Positions 12,994 to 24,423 of a DNA stretch of 64,000 bases are shown piece after piece. Origin of the DNA: Taeniopygia guttata (Eukaryota; Chordata; Aves; Passeriformes; Estrildidae); assembly GCF_048771995.1 (NCBI RefSeq), contig NC_133050.1, positions 6,026,501 through 6,090,500 on the forward strand, given 5' to 3'. The translations under genes were made by a program, and so were the position numbers. Numbering within the stretch: the first letter of the stretch is position 1; every line of letters begins with the position of its first letter. Under the pieces are notes generated by a model. The model saw only the letters and a list, made by a program, of their open reading frames with translations. It was not told the origin of the DNA and did no database searches.

Positions 12994-13125
12994 GGAAGAT
13001 CTGCGTGGCTGTTCCTCCACAGCTCCTGGAACTGACTGTTTTTACCCTGGGAGCGTGGCAGCAGCACTGCTCCGCTCCATGTCCCACCAGGAACCACAGC
13101 TCCGTGGGAGCGTCCCTGCCACACC

Positions 13126-13131
13126 AATAAA
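13126..13131 (+). terminator. MTX1 polyadenylation signal
   Basis: Canonical AATAAA 133 bp after the MTX1 stop codon, inside an otherwise C/T-rich 3' UTR. Confidence 0.85.
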
Positions 13132-14437
13132 CCTCCCTCGTTCCACCTGCGCCCTCTCGTACTCCCAGCACCCTCAAGGCCATTCCCAGTTCCCCCAGTT
13201 GCCCAGACTGGAGTTTTCCAGCAGGCACCAGTGTGCTCTGCCCCTCACTGCAGCCTCGGGTCTTGCTGGGGTCCCGAAGTGAGGACCTAAAATCATCTGA
13301 GTGGTGTCCCCTGTCCCTTCTCCAGTAGCTTCCAGCCAAGCCCCACATCTCCCCAGCATCATTCCCACCTTGCAACCCCGCAGGCAGCACCGACAGCAGC
13401 TCTGCAGGGCTGGCACCTCCTCTCCACGCCGCTGCCAGCCCGGCAGTCCCGACACGAAAGCAGAGCCAAGGGCAGCCAGGGCTGCTCGTCAGGACACGTC
13501 CCCAGCCCGGGAGCGCTCCCCGCTGCCAGCGGGACCGGAGCCCCGCTCCAGCAGCCGGGATCCCTCCGGCGCTGACAGATGTTTGCATTCCAGCACGCCT
13601 GCCAGCGCTGGGGAGCTCCTGCAGCTGGCACAGTGAGTTCCAGCAGCTGGCACAGCGAGCTGCAGCTGGCACAGCGAGCTCCAGCGCATCACCCGGGCTC
13701 TCCACGGGCTCGGGGGCAGCCCCCACGGTCCCCCGGGGCTGCTGCCGGTGTTGGCTGTGATGCCCTTGCCGGTTTAGGAGTGCACGGATGGAAAGGCGGC
13801 GTGGGGCCAGGCTGGCACACAGCCCTCGCTTGTTTGGCCGCCGGCTGCCACCGCCAGCAGCATCCCCAGCCCTGCTGCTGCTGCTCCAGGCTGCGCTCCT
13901 GGACATGTGCCCCCCACCCGGTGCAGTGGCCAGGGGCCCCCACGCCGGGCTGGAGCAGAGCCAGGGTGCTGGGCCAGCTGCAGAGCCTCCCCCATACTGG
14001 CCCAGTTCGAGGGGCCCCACTGGGAGGGGAATGACTCAGTGCAAACCCCCAACCCCCAACACGCTCCCCTCTAACGTCACTCAGGAACTATGTGCCCCAC
14101 GCTCCCGCTTCCCATTAGCTGGAGGGGCTGGTGGCTGCTCTGGCCAGGGAGAAGCTGGAGCTGCTGACGCCAGAGATCTGCTCTAAATCCCGGCTGCGTG
14201 TCCTGACTGCAGCTTTGGGCCTTTCCCTGCCTGGGGATGCACAGCAGAGCGATGCCACCCCCTTAGGGTGACACCCCCTGCATCCCCAACCCTGTGGGAT
14301 GCCTCAAGAACCTCGGCACAAGAGGGATGGGACCCACAGGGCCTCAAATCCGCCTCCTCTGGCCCCTGGCATAGTCCTGCCCACTGAGCTGGCACCAAGG
14401 GGAGGTCAGGGGTTCAGGAAAGTTTGTAGAAAACCTG
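13132..14437. other. Gene-free interval between MTX1 and GBA copy A 3' ends
   Basis: Convergent tail-to-tail spacer of about 1.3 kb. I see no convincing exon, RNA gene or transposon. A short imperfect tandem repeat of about 20 bp (AGCTGGCACAG core, four copies) lies at 13619-13683. The remainder is unique GC-rich sequence. Confidence 0.6.
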
Positions 14438-14443
14438 TTTATT
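14438..14443 (-). terminator. GBA copy A polyadenylation signal
   Basis: AATAAA on the minus strand (TTTATT on +), about 170 bp after the copy A stop codon. Confidence 0.8.
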
Positions 14444-14613
14444 TAATGAAATATCTAGAAAAGCACAGGCGTTGCAGCCCTGGGGTCAAACAGGTCCCCT
14501 GGGGCACAGGGGGCTGCAGGGGCTGTGCTGCAGCCCCGACCCCGTTGGAGTCACCTCTCCAAGCTGCCACCAGCACCGTGTTCCTGGTGCTGGCACCTCA
14601 CTGCTCTGCCAGG

Positions 14614-17600
14614 CTAGGCTGGCTGCTGCCAGAGGAACGTCTGGATGGAGTCGCTGGGAGCCACGGCCTCGATGAAGCCGACGTGCGGGTCAGAGATCCC
14701 AAAGGACACGTCCATGGCAGAGCTGTGCGGGAAGCGAGAGGGGATGGGGGCTCAGTGGGGCAGTGGGGGCCTTTCACCAGGGAGCACAACGGAGCCACTC
14801 ACCGGTTCAGGACCACCAGGACAACAGCACCATCGGGGCGCAGGAAAGCCGAGTGCTCCAGGTCACAGCGGTGGCACTTCTTGGACACGGCCAGTCCCAC
14901 ACGCTGGGAGCCCTCGGGGATGAACTTGCTGTGGGGACAAGCAGGGTCAGAGTGTGGCACTTAGGACGTGGCACCTGCAGCCAGCAGCCCGTGGCCCTGA
15001 CACACCTGAAATGCCCAAGGTGGTAGAACATGGGCTGCTTGTAGAAGACATCCTTGCTGCTGTCCACAATGACGGGGCTGTCCACGTAGTTCTTGCTCCA
15101 GTTGGGGCCTCCCTCCATGTCCAGGGCCAGGTTCCAGTCGGTCCAGCCTGTCACGTAGTTGTTGAGGTTCTGTGGAGAAGGGGGTGGCACTGAGCCACAG
15201 GCAGGGCCAGGGTGGCCAGTGTGTTGTAAATGTGGCCACAGCTCCCACCAGGCCCTACCGACAGAATGCTGTGGCTGTACTTGCTCCCACGGTCCCAGCC
15301 ACCCAGGACCACCCTAGGCTCCCAGAAGTAGGAGCCTGCAGAGGCCTCAGTGGAGAGGAGGAAATAGTCTGGGAAGAGGTGATGGGTGATGGACAGCGTC
15401 AGGTCGATGGGTGCCAGAAAATCCAGGTACCAGTGGATGCCGATGCCGCTGATGTAACTGGCAGCCACAGGGTCTTTGAGAACCTAGCAGGAGAAAAGGG
15501 TCACCAATGCCCAGGGCTGGGAGATCTGCTGCGAGACCAGGAGAGCTGCTAGGGGCACTCACCACCTCGGCCCAGTAGGGCAGCATCACCCTCTGGTCGT
15601 CCAGGATGATGAGCTGGACGTGGTGGTGGGAGCTGTTGGCCAGCGCCGGGCCCAGGTCCTGGGCGATGAAATCCCGCTGGTGCTCAGGGGAGAAGCCCAG
15701 GCACTGGAAGGGGTAGAAGATGATCTCCCCAGCCGTGGGCTCGTTCCCTGCTGTCACTGCCCAGAAGGTCAGGTTGTGCTTGGCGTATTCATCCAGGAAG
15801 CTGGTGTGGGGTAGGAGGTGACACACCTGTCACACCTGTGCCAGCCCCAGCTCCAGGTGTGGCATCCCCGGCACACGCCGCACTCCCGTGGCCCCTCACC
15901 GGATAAAGTACTTGGCCCAGGCCCGGTGGTATTTGTCCCCGGGGCTGCCCTTCAGTGTCCCCCTCCCTGTCATTGCTCCATTCGTCTTCATCCACACCGG
16001 GGAGGTCCAAGGGCTGGCATAGAGCGACAGCGGCCGCTTGGCCACTGCCTGGGCTGCTTGGAGGATGGGGATCTAGGGAGAAGTGGGATGGAACAGAGAT
16101 CTCTGGGTCTGGCCCAGTGCTGGCTGTGCAGGCAGCAGGAGGTGTCAACTCCCTCCCCAGAAGTGGTTAGGTGCTCCCTTTCCCCATCCCATCCCATCCC
16201 ACCCCATCCCATCCCATCCCATGGATCCCACCCCCCCCATCCCATCCCACCCCATGGATCCCATCCCATTCCATGGATCCCACCCCACCCCATCCCATCC
16301 CACCCCATGGATCCCATCCCACCCCATCCCATCCCATGGATCCCATCCCATGGATCCCACCCCATGGATCCCATCCCATCCCATGGATCCCATCCCATCC
16401 CAACCCAACCCAACCCATCCCACTCAGGTGTATGGATGAGTCCTCTCCCTCTCCATTGGAAGTGATCTCCTTCCCCTTCCTATTTCATCCCATCTTATCC
16501 CATCATGTTCCATCCTTTCTCCCCACCAGGTAGAAGGATGAGTCTTCTCCCTCCTAATCAGCAGGATGTGCCTTCCATGCCATCCCATCCCATCCCATCC
16601 CATCCCATCCCATCCCATCCCATCCCATCCCATCCCATCCCATCCCATCCCATCCCATCCCATCCCATCCCATCCCATCCCATCCCATCCCATCCCATCC
16701 CATCCCATCCCATCCCATCCCATCCCATCCCATCCCATCCCATCCCTGCAGGACCCACCTTCATGTGCGTGTCCTCCTCTGTCAGGTTGAAGTGCCTCAG
16801 CTCGAAGTCGCCCTCGGCGTCGGCGTAGGTGTACAGGCGGACAGAGAAGTCAGTGCTGGCCATGGGCACACGCACCAGGTTGTACTCAATGCCTGAGGAC
16901 AGGCAGGTGGTTATGGTCATCCTCAAGTTGCATTTGGGGTCCAAATCCCCCAGCCCCTCAGAAGAAATCAGCAGCCAGACCCCATCTCTACCACCAGCAG
17001 CTTTGCCTGCCTGGCCTCACCTTCCTCGGAGAAGTAGGAGCGCAGCAGATGCTTCTGGGCATCCTTGGACAGCGACTGGATGTTGATGGCGGCCGCGTCG
17101 GTGATGGAGCCACCAAAGCCCTTCACCTTCTGGTACCTCTGCGCCGTGTCCAGGGTGAGGTGGAAATCTGGGGGGACACAGTGTCACCACCGCTGCCGTG
17201 GGGGACAGACCCTCCTCGCACAGCCCGTGGTGGTACCTGGGCTCTTGGTGTTGTGCTGGAATTTCCCCTCGCTCCTCTCCAGCCGCTTGCCCGCCTTGCT
17301 GCTCTCATATTTGACGTAGGAACCTGGTGCTGGCAGGACCAGGGGGTCCAACGTGTCACAGTACGTGGCACTGCAGGCACACACCAGGGAGCCGTGCCCA
17401 AAATCCTTGGCATCGCAGGGACGGCCGCCTGCAGCAGAGGAAAGAGTGGGTAGGCAGCAAGGGCTGTGGTAGGAGCCTGGCTCATCCCTTGGAGCCATGA
17501 CAGACCCCAAATCTGCCACCCTCCAGAGCTCAGGGACACGTGCCAGCACCTACCTGTGGCCTGCAGGGCCGCCTGTGCCAGCAGGAGCCAGCCCAGGACA

Positions 17601-17620
17601 ATGGCACAGCCTGGCCCCAT
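14614..17620 (-). CDS. GBA1: Glucocerebrosidase-like, copy A (proximal to MTX1)
   Basis: Lysosomal glucosylceramidase family (GH30), which cleaves glucosylceramide to glucose and ceramide. Exons: 17620-17554, 17428-17237, 17167-17021, 16892-16759, 16072-15900, 15800-15563, 15483-15259, 15169-15006, 14928-14803, 14722-14614; 524 aa. Lengths 192, 147, 134, 173, 238, 225 and 164 match, as I recall them, those of human exons 3-9. A hydrophobic signal peptide covers residues 1-22. The acid/base is E258 (NEP) and the nucleophile E363. Residues equivalent to human R120, D127, W179, H311, W381 and N396 are kept. Odd points: the N19 glycosylation sequon reads S42-A-T; C126 and C342 equivalents are T149 and S365; E233 is G256; the tail ends WQQPA. 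The reading frame is open, so it is not an obvious pseudogene. Which copy is the orthologue by descent cannot be settled without a tree. Intron 4 holds a CCCAT satellite. Confidence 0.92.
16183..16745. repeat. Composite CCCAT satellite in GBA copy A intron 4
   Basis: Three parts: a CCCAT array peppered with CCATGGATCC words (16183-16420), a 157-bp non-repetitive segment (16421-16577), then a nearly pure CCCAT array of about 33 units to 16745. The middle segment recurs almost unchanged at 36127-36284 in FAM189B. The array ends 13 bp before the copy A exon 4 donor at 16758. Confidence 0.95.
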
Positions 17621-17867
17621 GGCACCTCTGCTGCAGCGATGGACACGCGGGGAGTGGGGCGAGGTCTCGGCACCCAGAGCTTCTCAGCCTGACCCACAGG
17701 GACAGAGAAACAGGGCAGGGAGAGCCCCAGCATCATCCCCCTGCCAGGGCCAAGCCTGTCCTGCCCTCTGCCCGCTGCTCCAGCCCAGCAACCACCTTCC
17801 CTCCCACCCTCCCACCCCTCCAGAGCCCACCAACAGCTCTGGTCTGACCCACCTGGGGGTGCAGCCC

Positions 17868-17946
17868 CCCATGTGTGGGCATCCCCCATGTGTGGGCATC
17901 CCCCAGGTGTGGGCATCCCCCAGGTGTGGGCATCCCCCAGGTGTGA
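17868..17946. repeat. Short 17-bp tandem repeat upstream of GBA copy A
   Basis: Four to five copies of a unit reading GTGTGGGCATCCCCCA, about 250 bp upstream of the copy A start codon, so possibly within its promoter or 5' UTR. A TGCCGTGCCA repeat follows at about 18055-18090. Confidence 0.85.
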
Positions 17947-19359
17947 GCCACCCCTGCTGCTGCTGCTGCTGCTCTTAGCTGCCCACGCTGGCTGTACCAG
18001 CAACTTGGTTCACTCCCATCAACTCCCTCCCACTCCTTCTCCCTCCTCGCAGCCGTGCCATGCCGTGCCATGCCGTGCCATGCCGTGCTGCATCACCCCA
18101 TGCATCCCCAGTGCCCCCAGACCCCTGGCTAGCAGCAAACAGCTCCACATTCCCAATCCCATGTTCCTGGAAGCTGAGGCTCGTCCAGCCAGAGTGGTTT
18201 GGGGCTCAAGCCCCTGGCATGGAGAGTCCCACATTCCCCTGTTCCTGCAAGTGTTCACACCCTGTCCTGTCCTTCCCGTGGAGCCCCCTCCAAGCCTCGG
18301 GACCCTGGTGCCAGCCTGAGGACACCTGGGACCTCTGCCAGGGTGGGATGGTGCCCTCTGGTTGCTCCCCGAGCTCCCGTGGGATGTGGAGTGGGGCCAG
18401 GCAGGTGTCCCACCTCCACGACCTCCCACTCCTGCCAGGGAACGATGCCCAGCTCGGCCAGGGCACGGCCTCAGCACTGTCCTGTTGTCCCATACCCATC
18501 CTTATCCCCATCTCTGTCCCCATTCCCACCCTCTGAAGGCACCTCGGAGCCAGGGGACTCACCTGCTGCCAAACCAGCTCCTGCTGCTCTCTGTGGCAGG
18601 TCCTGTGTCCCAGCTGTGCCTGGTGGGAGGGGACGCGTCTGGCGAAGCAGGAAAGGTGAGTTTGGAACGGGACAGCTCATGGGACTCTGTGTTTGAAGAG
18701 GAGCCTGGGGTTGATTTTGCAACCTGGCTCCAATAAGCTTTCCACACACCGCAGCATTTGCAAAGCTCTCCTGAAACCTGTTCCAGTGGCCAGAGGGGAG
18801 CTGGGGAGGGGAGGACGCTTGCCAGCCCCCCAAGTGCCTCCATCACCCCCCACATCCAGCCATGCCCTGCTCCCCTTGGGAAGAGCCCCACGGGAGCAGC
18901 CCCGTGTCCCTGGCACACCTCGGGCAGGGCAGGGCAGTGCCCACCCCGGGTCCCTGCTCTTGGCAGCACTTTGGCTTTGCCACCACCATGACCTGTGTCC
19001 CTTTTGTGGCCACTCCAGGACCTTTCCTGGCACGGGCAGAGGCAGCAGCCGGTCATGGAAGGGATTCCAGACCCATCTTGGGGTGGGCACAGCAGGGAAT
19101 GCCCACCCAAACCCCCTCACCCCCTCTGTGCCCCGCATGCCAGAGCCCCAGGCCGCAGCTGGGCTGGGTGGAGCTGGCAGCAGCGGTTTATCATCTGCAA
19201 AACAAGTCTGGGCTCCACACCATCTAATTTGGGATCCTTCCTAATTGCAGGCATCTGCTCTGCAGGAGAAACAGGAGGCGGGCAGAGGCACGGGGGGAGT
19301 GGCAGCTGCCCCGGGGTCCCCTTGGGGCACTGGTGAGGGTGGCCAGGGAGAGACCCCCA

Positions 19360-19655
19360 CCCAGGGACCACTGTGACTCGCTCAGTGTCACATCCAGCAG
19401 GAGACCCCCACCCAGGGACCCTCACTCAGTGTAACATCCATCAGGAGACCCCCACCCAGGGACCACCGTCCCTCTCTCAGTGTCACATCCAGCAGGAGAC
19501 CCCCACCCAGGGACCGCTGTCCCTCGCTCAGGGTCACATCCAGCAGGAGACCCCCACCCAGGGACCCTCACTCAGTGTCACATCCAGCAGGAGACCCCCA
19601 CCCAGGGACCCTCTCTCAGTGTCACATCCAGCAGGAGACCCCCACCCAGGGACCA
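19360..19655. repeat. Minisatellite between GBA copies A and B
   Basis: About seven copies of a variable unit of roughly 38-50 bp, built on GTCACATCCAGCAGGAGACC followed by CCCACCCAGGGACC. The flanks (17947-19359) are unique sequence with no supported gene, about 1.4 kb. Confidence 0.9.
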
Positions 19656-19744
19656 TGCCAGCACAGCAGAGGTCCGGTGTCCCCTGGGAAGGGGACGTTC
19701 CCGAGGTAGCAGCAGGACCTGGGCACTGATGAGGTCTCACCTCA

Positions 19745-20242
19745 AATCTTCTGTGCCATTCATGAGGGCTGGAACATGTCCAGAGAAGGGGATGGAGCTG
19801 AGGAAGGGTCTGGAGCTCCAGGAGGAGTTGGGGGGGTCATGCTGGAGAAAAGGAGGTTCAGGGGGGACCTTGTGGCTCTGCACAACTCCTGACAGGAGGG
19901 GACAGCCAGGTGGGGGTCAGTGTTTCCTCCCAGGGAGAAGGGACAGGACAGGAGGAAATGGCCTCAAGTTGCATCAGGAGAGCTGTGGCATTTCCCAGGA
20001 GAGGTTTAGGTTGAATATTAAAGAAAATTTCTTCATGGACAGGACTGCCCAGCCCTGGCATCAGCTGCCTGGGGCAGCAGTGGAGTTGCCATCCCTGGAG
20101 GGATTTAATAGACATGCATGGAGCATTTGAGGACGTGATTTAGGGCTGGCCTTGGCAGCGCTGGGGGAACGATTGGGCTCGATGATCTCGGAGGCCTTTT
20201 CCAACCTCAAGGATTCCATGATTCTATTCTATAATTCTAAGC
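19745..20242 (+). mobile_element. CR1 LINE 3' fragment
   Basis: Typical chicken-repeat-1 3' end. It contains the words GGACCTTGTGGCTCTGCACA, GGCTGCCTGGGGCAG-like sequence and CCTTTTCCAACCTCAAGGAT, and ends in the diagnostic short repeat ATTCCATGATTCTATTCTAT. Reverse transcriptase is absent, as in nearly all 5'-truncated CR1 copies. It lies in sense orientation on the plus strand between GBA copies A and B. Confidence 0.93.
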
Positions 20243-21243
20243 TCAGCCAGCCCAACCCAGCTGCCGTTGGGGCCAGCATTCCTCAGGAACATGGATAAAA
20301 GCACAGGACAGGCTGGTGTGCTCCACAAACAGGGCTGGCACGGAGCCCGGTGCCACCTTCACACCACACTCCAATAATCCAGCTGTAAAACCGCTGGGTT
20401 TTTTCATTTTCCCCAAGCTCAGCAGTTCCGTGGCTCTCACACAAGGGGCATTGGCCAAGGAGAGCTCTGGCTTTCTCATTCCTGTACTTCAAAGGTGCTG
20501 GGAACGTTCCCAAAGGCACAGGGAATACTGTAACTGGTATTTAGGGAAAGCAAACAGGACGGGGAGGTCACTGCGGGCTGCGGCCGGTGCTGGCCACAGC
20601 CAGAATAGAGGGGACTCTGTCCAGAGGCCACCCTGGAGAGGTGGCACCAGCCTAATTTCTCCATAAGCTTTGGTGGATGGGGACACTGATATCATTTACT
20701 CCGCTTTTCCGACAGCGTCTGACATTTGGGGATTATTTTTTTTTTTTTTACAAAGTAGGCTGGGGAAAACCAACAGCACATATGGAACGAATCAAGGGCT
20801 GGCAGCAGCAGAGGCTCCAGCTGCAGGGATAAACAAGGAGCCACCCGCAGGCCACGGGGGCCGGAGCCCCCGGGGCACCCCTGGCCCCGGCGAGGAAAAA
20901 CCGAGCGAGATTTCCGAGGAAACGCTGCCGGGAACGGCGCATTCCGGAGGGAGAGCGTCATGGCTTCACTTGGCGCCCGCCGCACACGCGAAGCCTTCAC
21001 GGGGGCCACGTGTGGAAGTGTTCTCCAGGAGACGGTGCAAAGGCAACTTCCAGGGGGATGGGAAGAACCGGCAGCGAGGGGAGGATGGGAAGCAGCAGAA
21101 CCCGGAGCACTCCCAGCGATGGGTCAGCATATTCTTCCACCCTTCAGGGATGCTGGAGGAAGGCTTGACCTCCTCCCAAAGCCCCCCAGAGCCCCCCAGA
21201 GCCCCCCAGAGCCCCCCAGAGCCCCCCAGCACACCCCTGGCTA
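20243..21243. other. Gene-free interval with GBA copy B 3' flank
   Basis: No supported gene. It contains a T-rich run (about 20738-20750) and, at 21178-21232, five to six copies of the 10-mer AGCCCCCCAG just past the copy B stop codon. No canonical minus-strand AATAAA for copy B was found here, so its 3' end is undefined. Confidence 0.55.
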
Positions 21244-24200
21244 TCACTGCTGGCGCCACAGGTAGGTCTGGATGGAGTGAGCTGGAGCCACAGTCTCAAT
21301 GAAGCCCACGGCAGGGTCCTGGATCCCAAATGGCACATCCCGGCCAAACCTGGGGAGCAAGAGGGGCTGAGCAGGTGGGCACAGATGGGGTTGGGCATCA
21401 TCCCCACCCCCTGCCTGGGCTGACCTGTTGAGGACCACCAGGACGAGGGCACCGTCGGGGCGAAGGACGGCCACGTGCTCCAGCTGGCAGAGGAGGCAGC
21501 GGCGGCTGCTGCGCAGCCCAACCCGCCGGGAGCCCTCGGGGATGAATTTGCTGTGGGGAGAGGACCAGGAGATGGGTTCTGCCTCTGGTCTGGGGTTTGG
21601 GCAGCACCCAAGCCCCCCTGACCCACCTGAAGTGGCCCAGGTGGTAGAACATGGGCTGCTTGTAGAAAACGTCCTTGTCGCCGTCCACGATCACAGGGCT
21701 GTCCACGAAGTTCTTGACCCAGTTGGGGCCTCCCTGCAGATCCAGGACCAGGTTCCAGTCGGTCCAGCCAGACACAAAGTGGTTCATGACCTGGGGGGGC
21801 AGGGAGGGGGCTGAGTGGGGCTCCCCCCGGCCTGGGTGGGCGGTGTGGGGTGGTGTGAGGGGGATGTACCGTCAGGATGCTGTAGCTGTAGTGATCCCCC
21901 CGCTCCCAGCAGCCCAGGGACACGGCAAAGCGAAACATGAAGAAGCCAGTGCAGGCCTCCGTGTAGAGGAGGAAATGGTCAGGGAAGAGCTTGTGGGTGG
22001 CCTCCAGGCAGCCAGGTGGGACGATGGCATCCAGGTACCAGTGGACGGCCAGGCCAGCCACGTAACGGGCAGCGGTGGCATTTCCCAGGACCTGGGGAGC
22101 AAAGGAGATGCCTCACACCGATGCCTGAAACCTTCAGGGATGGACTCTGGGTGGTCTCTCAGGGCCAACCTCTTGTTCACCACACCCTGCAGCCCTTCCC
22201 TGCAGCACTGCACCCCTTTGAGCAGCACCCCAGCATGGATCTGGTGCTCCAACACGGCTTTGGCACCTCGCTGGGCGCAGTGCTAAGGGGGTGGGACACA
22301 GGTTTGTCCCCAGCTGGCTCTGCTGCTGCCTGGGCCTCCCTCCACACCACCCTGGGGTTGTCCAGCCCTGCAGATGTGGAGGCACAGAAGGGGCAGACTG
22401 CCTGGCTTGAGGCTGGGGTTGTTGGGGGAAACCAAACCAGCCAAAACTCTGCCCAGAAAAGTGCCCAGCAGCACTGCCAGGGCATCCAGGACGTGGGTGC
22501 CACCTCCTGTCCTCACTCCCGTCGGGCACACGCGGAGCTGCTGCTGCGGGAGGAGCCGGTTCTGGCTCCCGCTCCGGCAGACCCGGTTTGCTCCCACTCT
22601 CCAGGGCTGGGAGAGGCCCCAGCTCCATTTCCCCTAAAGCCTGGGGCTGGGGAGTGGGGCAGAGGGAAGGAAAGGACGCTGCTCTTCACCACTTTGGCCC
22701 AGTGGGGGAGGTGGATGCGTTGGTCGTCGAGCATGAGGAGCCGTGTGCCGTGGGGGCTGTGGGCCAGCGCGGGGCCCAGGTCCTGGCCGATGAAATCCCG
22801 CTGCTGAGCGGCCGTGAAGGCGATGGTGGGGCCCTGGGGGGGTGTGAGGAGCCCTGCCAGTGGCTCGTTCTGTGCTGTCACCGCCCAGAAGGTCACGTTG
22901 TGCTTGGCATATTCATCCAGGAACCTGGTGTGGAGAAAAGGGGAGGCAGAATCAGCTGTGCTGCCCCACTCCCCTACTCCCTGATCCATCCCAGCCTGTT
23001 CCAGAGGTGGTACTTGATGAAGTAGTTGGCCCAGGTCTTGTGGTACTTGTCCCCTGCCTTCCCCTTCAGAGTCCCCTTGCCACGGACGTCCCCGTTACTC
23101 TTCATCCAGGCTGGGGCGGTCCAGGGGCTGCCAAACAGCAGCAGCGGCCGCTTGCTCATGGCCAGAGCTCGGCGCAGGAGGGGAATCTGCGGGAGGGGAC
23201 AGAGGGTCGGGGTCAGCTCCAGCTGCAGCTCCCCAAAACCACATGGGAAGAAGGGGAGAACTCAAAGCACCTCAGTGGGGACTGGCAGCTGGCAAGCACC
23301 ACACCCCTGGCACAGGGCACAGTGCCCTGGCTCCTCACCCTGCTACTGCCAGCTGGGATGTGCCAGGACGTGCCCCGGGGGAGGTGCCAGCTCCCACAGG
23401 CTGTCCCCGTGCACCCTGCCATGGTGTGCAGGGCTCAGCATCAGCGGTCCCAGCACACGCAGGAGCTCCGGCGTGAGAGGGGAGCTTCAGCCTCCCACCT
23501 TCATCTTCACGTCCTCGTCCACCAGCCTGAAGTGCTTCAGCTCGTAGTCGTTGGGGACATCATCGTAGCTGTAGGGGCGCACGGAGAAGTCGCTGCAAGC
23601 CATGGGCACCCGGACGAGGTTGTACTCGATCCCTGAGGAGCAGGAAAAACATCAAGCGGCACCGGAGTGGGCATCCAGGTGACGATGTCCCCGCAGAGGG
23701 GACAGGCACACCCCACGATCCGCTCCCACCGCCGTGCTCTCACTGCTCACCGCTCTCGGAGAAGTAGGAGCGCAGCAGGTTGTCCTGGGCTGGCTGGGAC
23801 AGCTTCAGGATGTTCATGGCAGCAGCATCAGAGAGGGACCCGCCGAAGCCTTTGACGTGCTGGTACAGCGTGGAGATGTCGAGGGTCAGCAGCAGCCCTG
23901 TGGGAAGAGCCCAGCTCGGTCCCTGCTGCCTGGGGGCACTTGGTGGCACTGCCACCCACCACTGGGGCTACCTGGGCTGTGCAGACTGTGCTGGAATTTC
24001 CCCTCGCTCCGCTCCAGCCGCTTGCCGGCCTTGCTGCTCTCGTACTTGACGTAGGAGCCTGGTGCTGGCAGGACCAGGGGGTCCAGCGTGTCACAGTACG
24101 TGGCATTGCACACACAGACCACCGAGCCGTGCCCAAAATCCTTGGGGATGCAGGGTCGGGCACCTGGGAGGCATGGGAGGGTTGGGGGTGGCTGGTGGTG

Positions 24201-24423
24201 CAGGGATGTGTCCCTGCCTGCTGCCCCACCTGCCCCGGGGGGATGTCATTGCTCTGCATCCCGGCACCTCCCGGGCACCCAGCTCTGCTCCTGTCCTTGC
24301 CACAGGGTGCCCAAACCCCGCTGCCACCCCTGCCATGTCCCCGTGCTCACCTGTCACCTGGGCCACCGGCAGCAGCAGCAGGAGGAGGAGCAGAAGCCAG
24401 CTCAGGATGCCCACAGCCCTCAT
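21244..24423 (-). CDS. GBA1: Glucocerebrosidase-like, copy B (middle), divergent active-site loop
   Basis: Same GH30 family and exon plan as its neighbours. Exons: 24423-24351, 24163-23972, 23897-23751, 23632-23499, 23186-23014, 22924-22690, 22091-21870, 21790-21627, 21550-21425, 21349-21244; 523 aa. The signal peptide is a long leucine run (residues 9-17). An in-frame ATG 30 bp upstream (24453) is possible, but the chosen start matches the sibling copies. Acid/base E260 and nucleophile E363 are present, and the NATY sequon is kept. The loop after NEP, which in human carries Y244 and F246 (YPFQCLGF), reads [10 protein letters not shown]; the FWE motif after the nucleophile reads MFRF; the N370 equivalent is valine. 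Exons 6 and 7 are each one codon shorter. The frame is open, so altered substrate preference is more likely than decay. Confidence 0.9.

Noticed and set aside
16145-16828. Frames of repeating GWDGM or SHPIP residues
   Set aside because: Translation of the CCCAT satellite; the same holds for 35.9-36.8 kb and 59.0-59.9 kb.
14614-24423. GBA copies A and B as pseudogenes like human GBAP1
   Set aside because: All splice sites, frames and both catalytic glutamates are intact in each copy.
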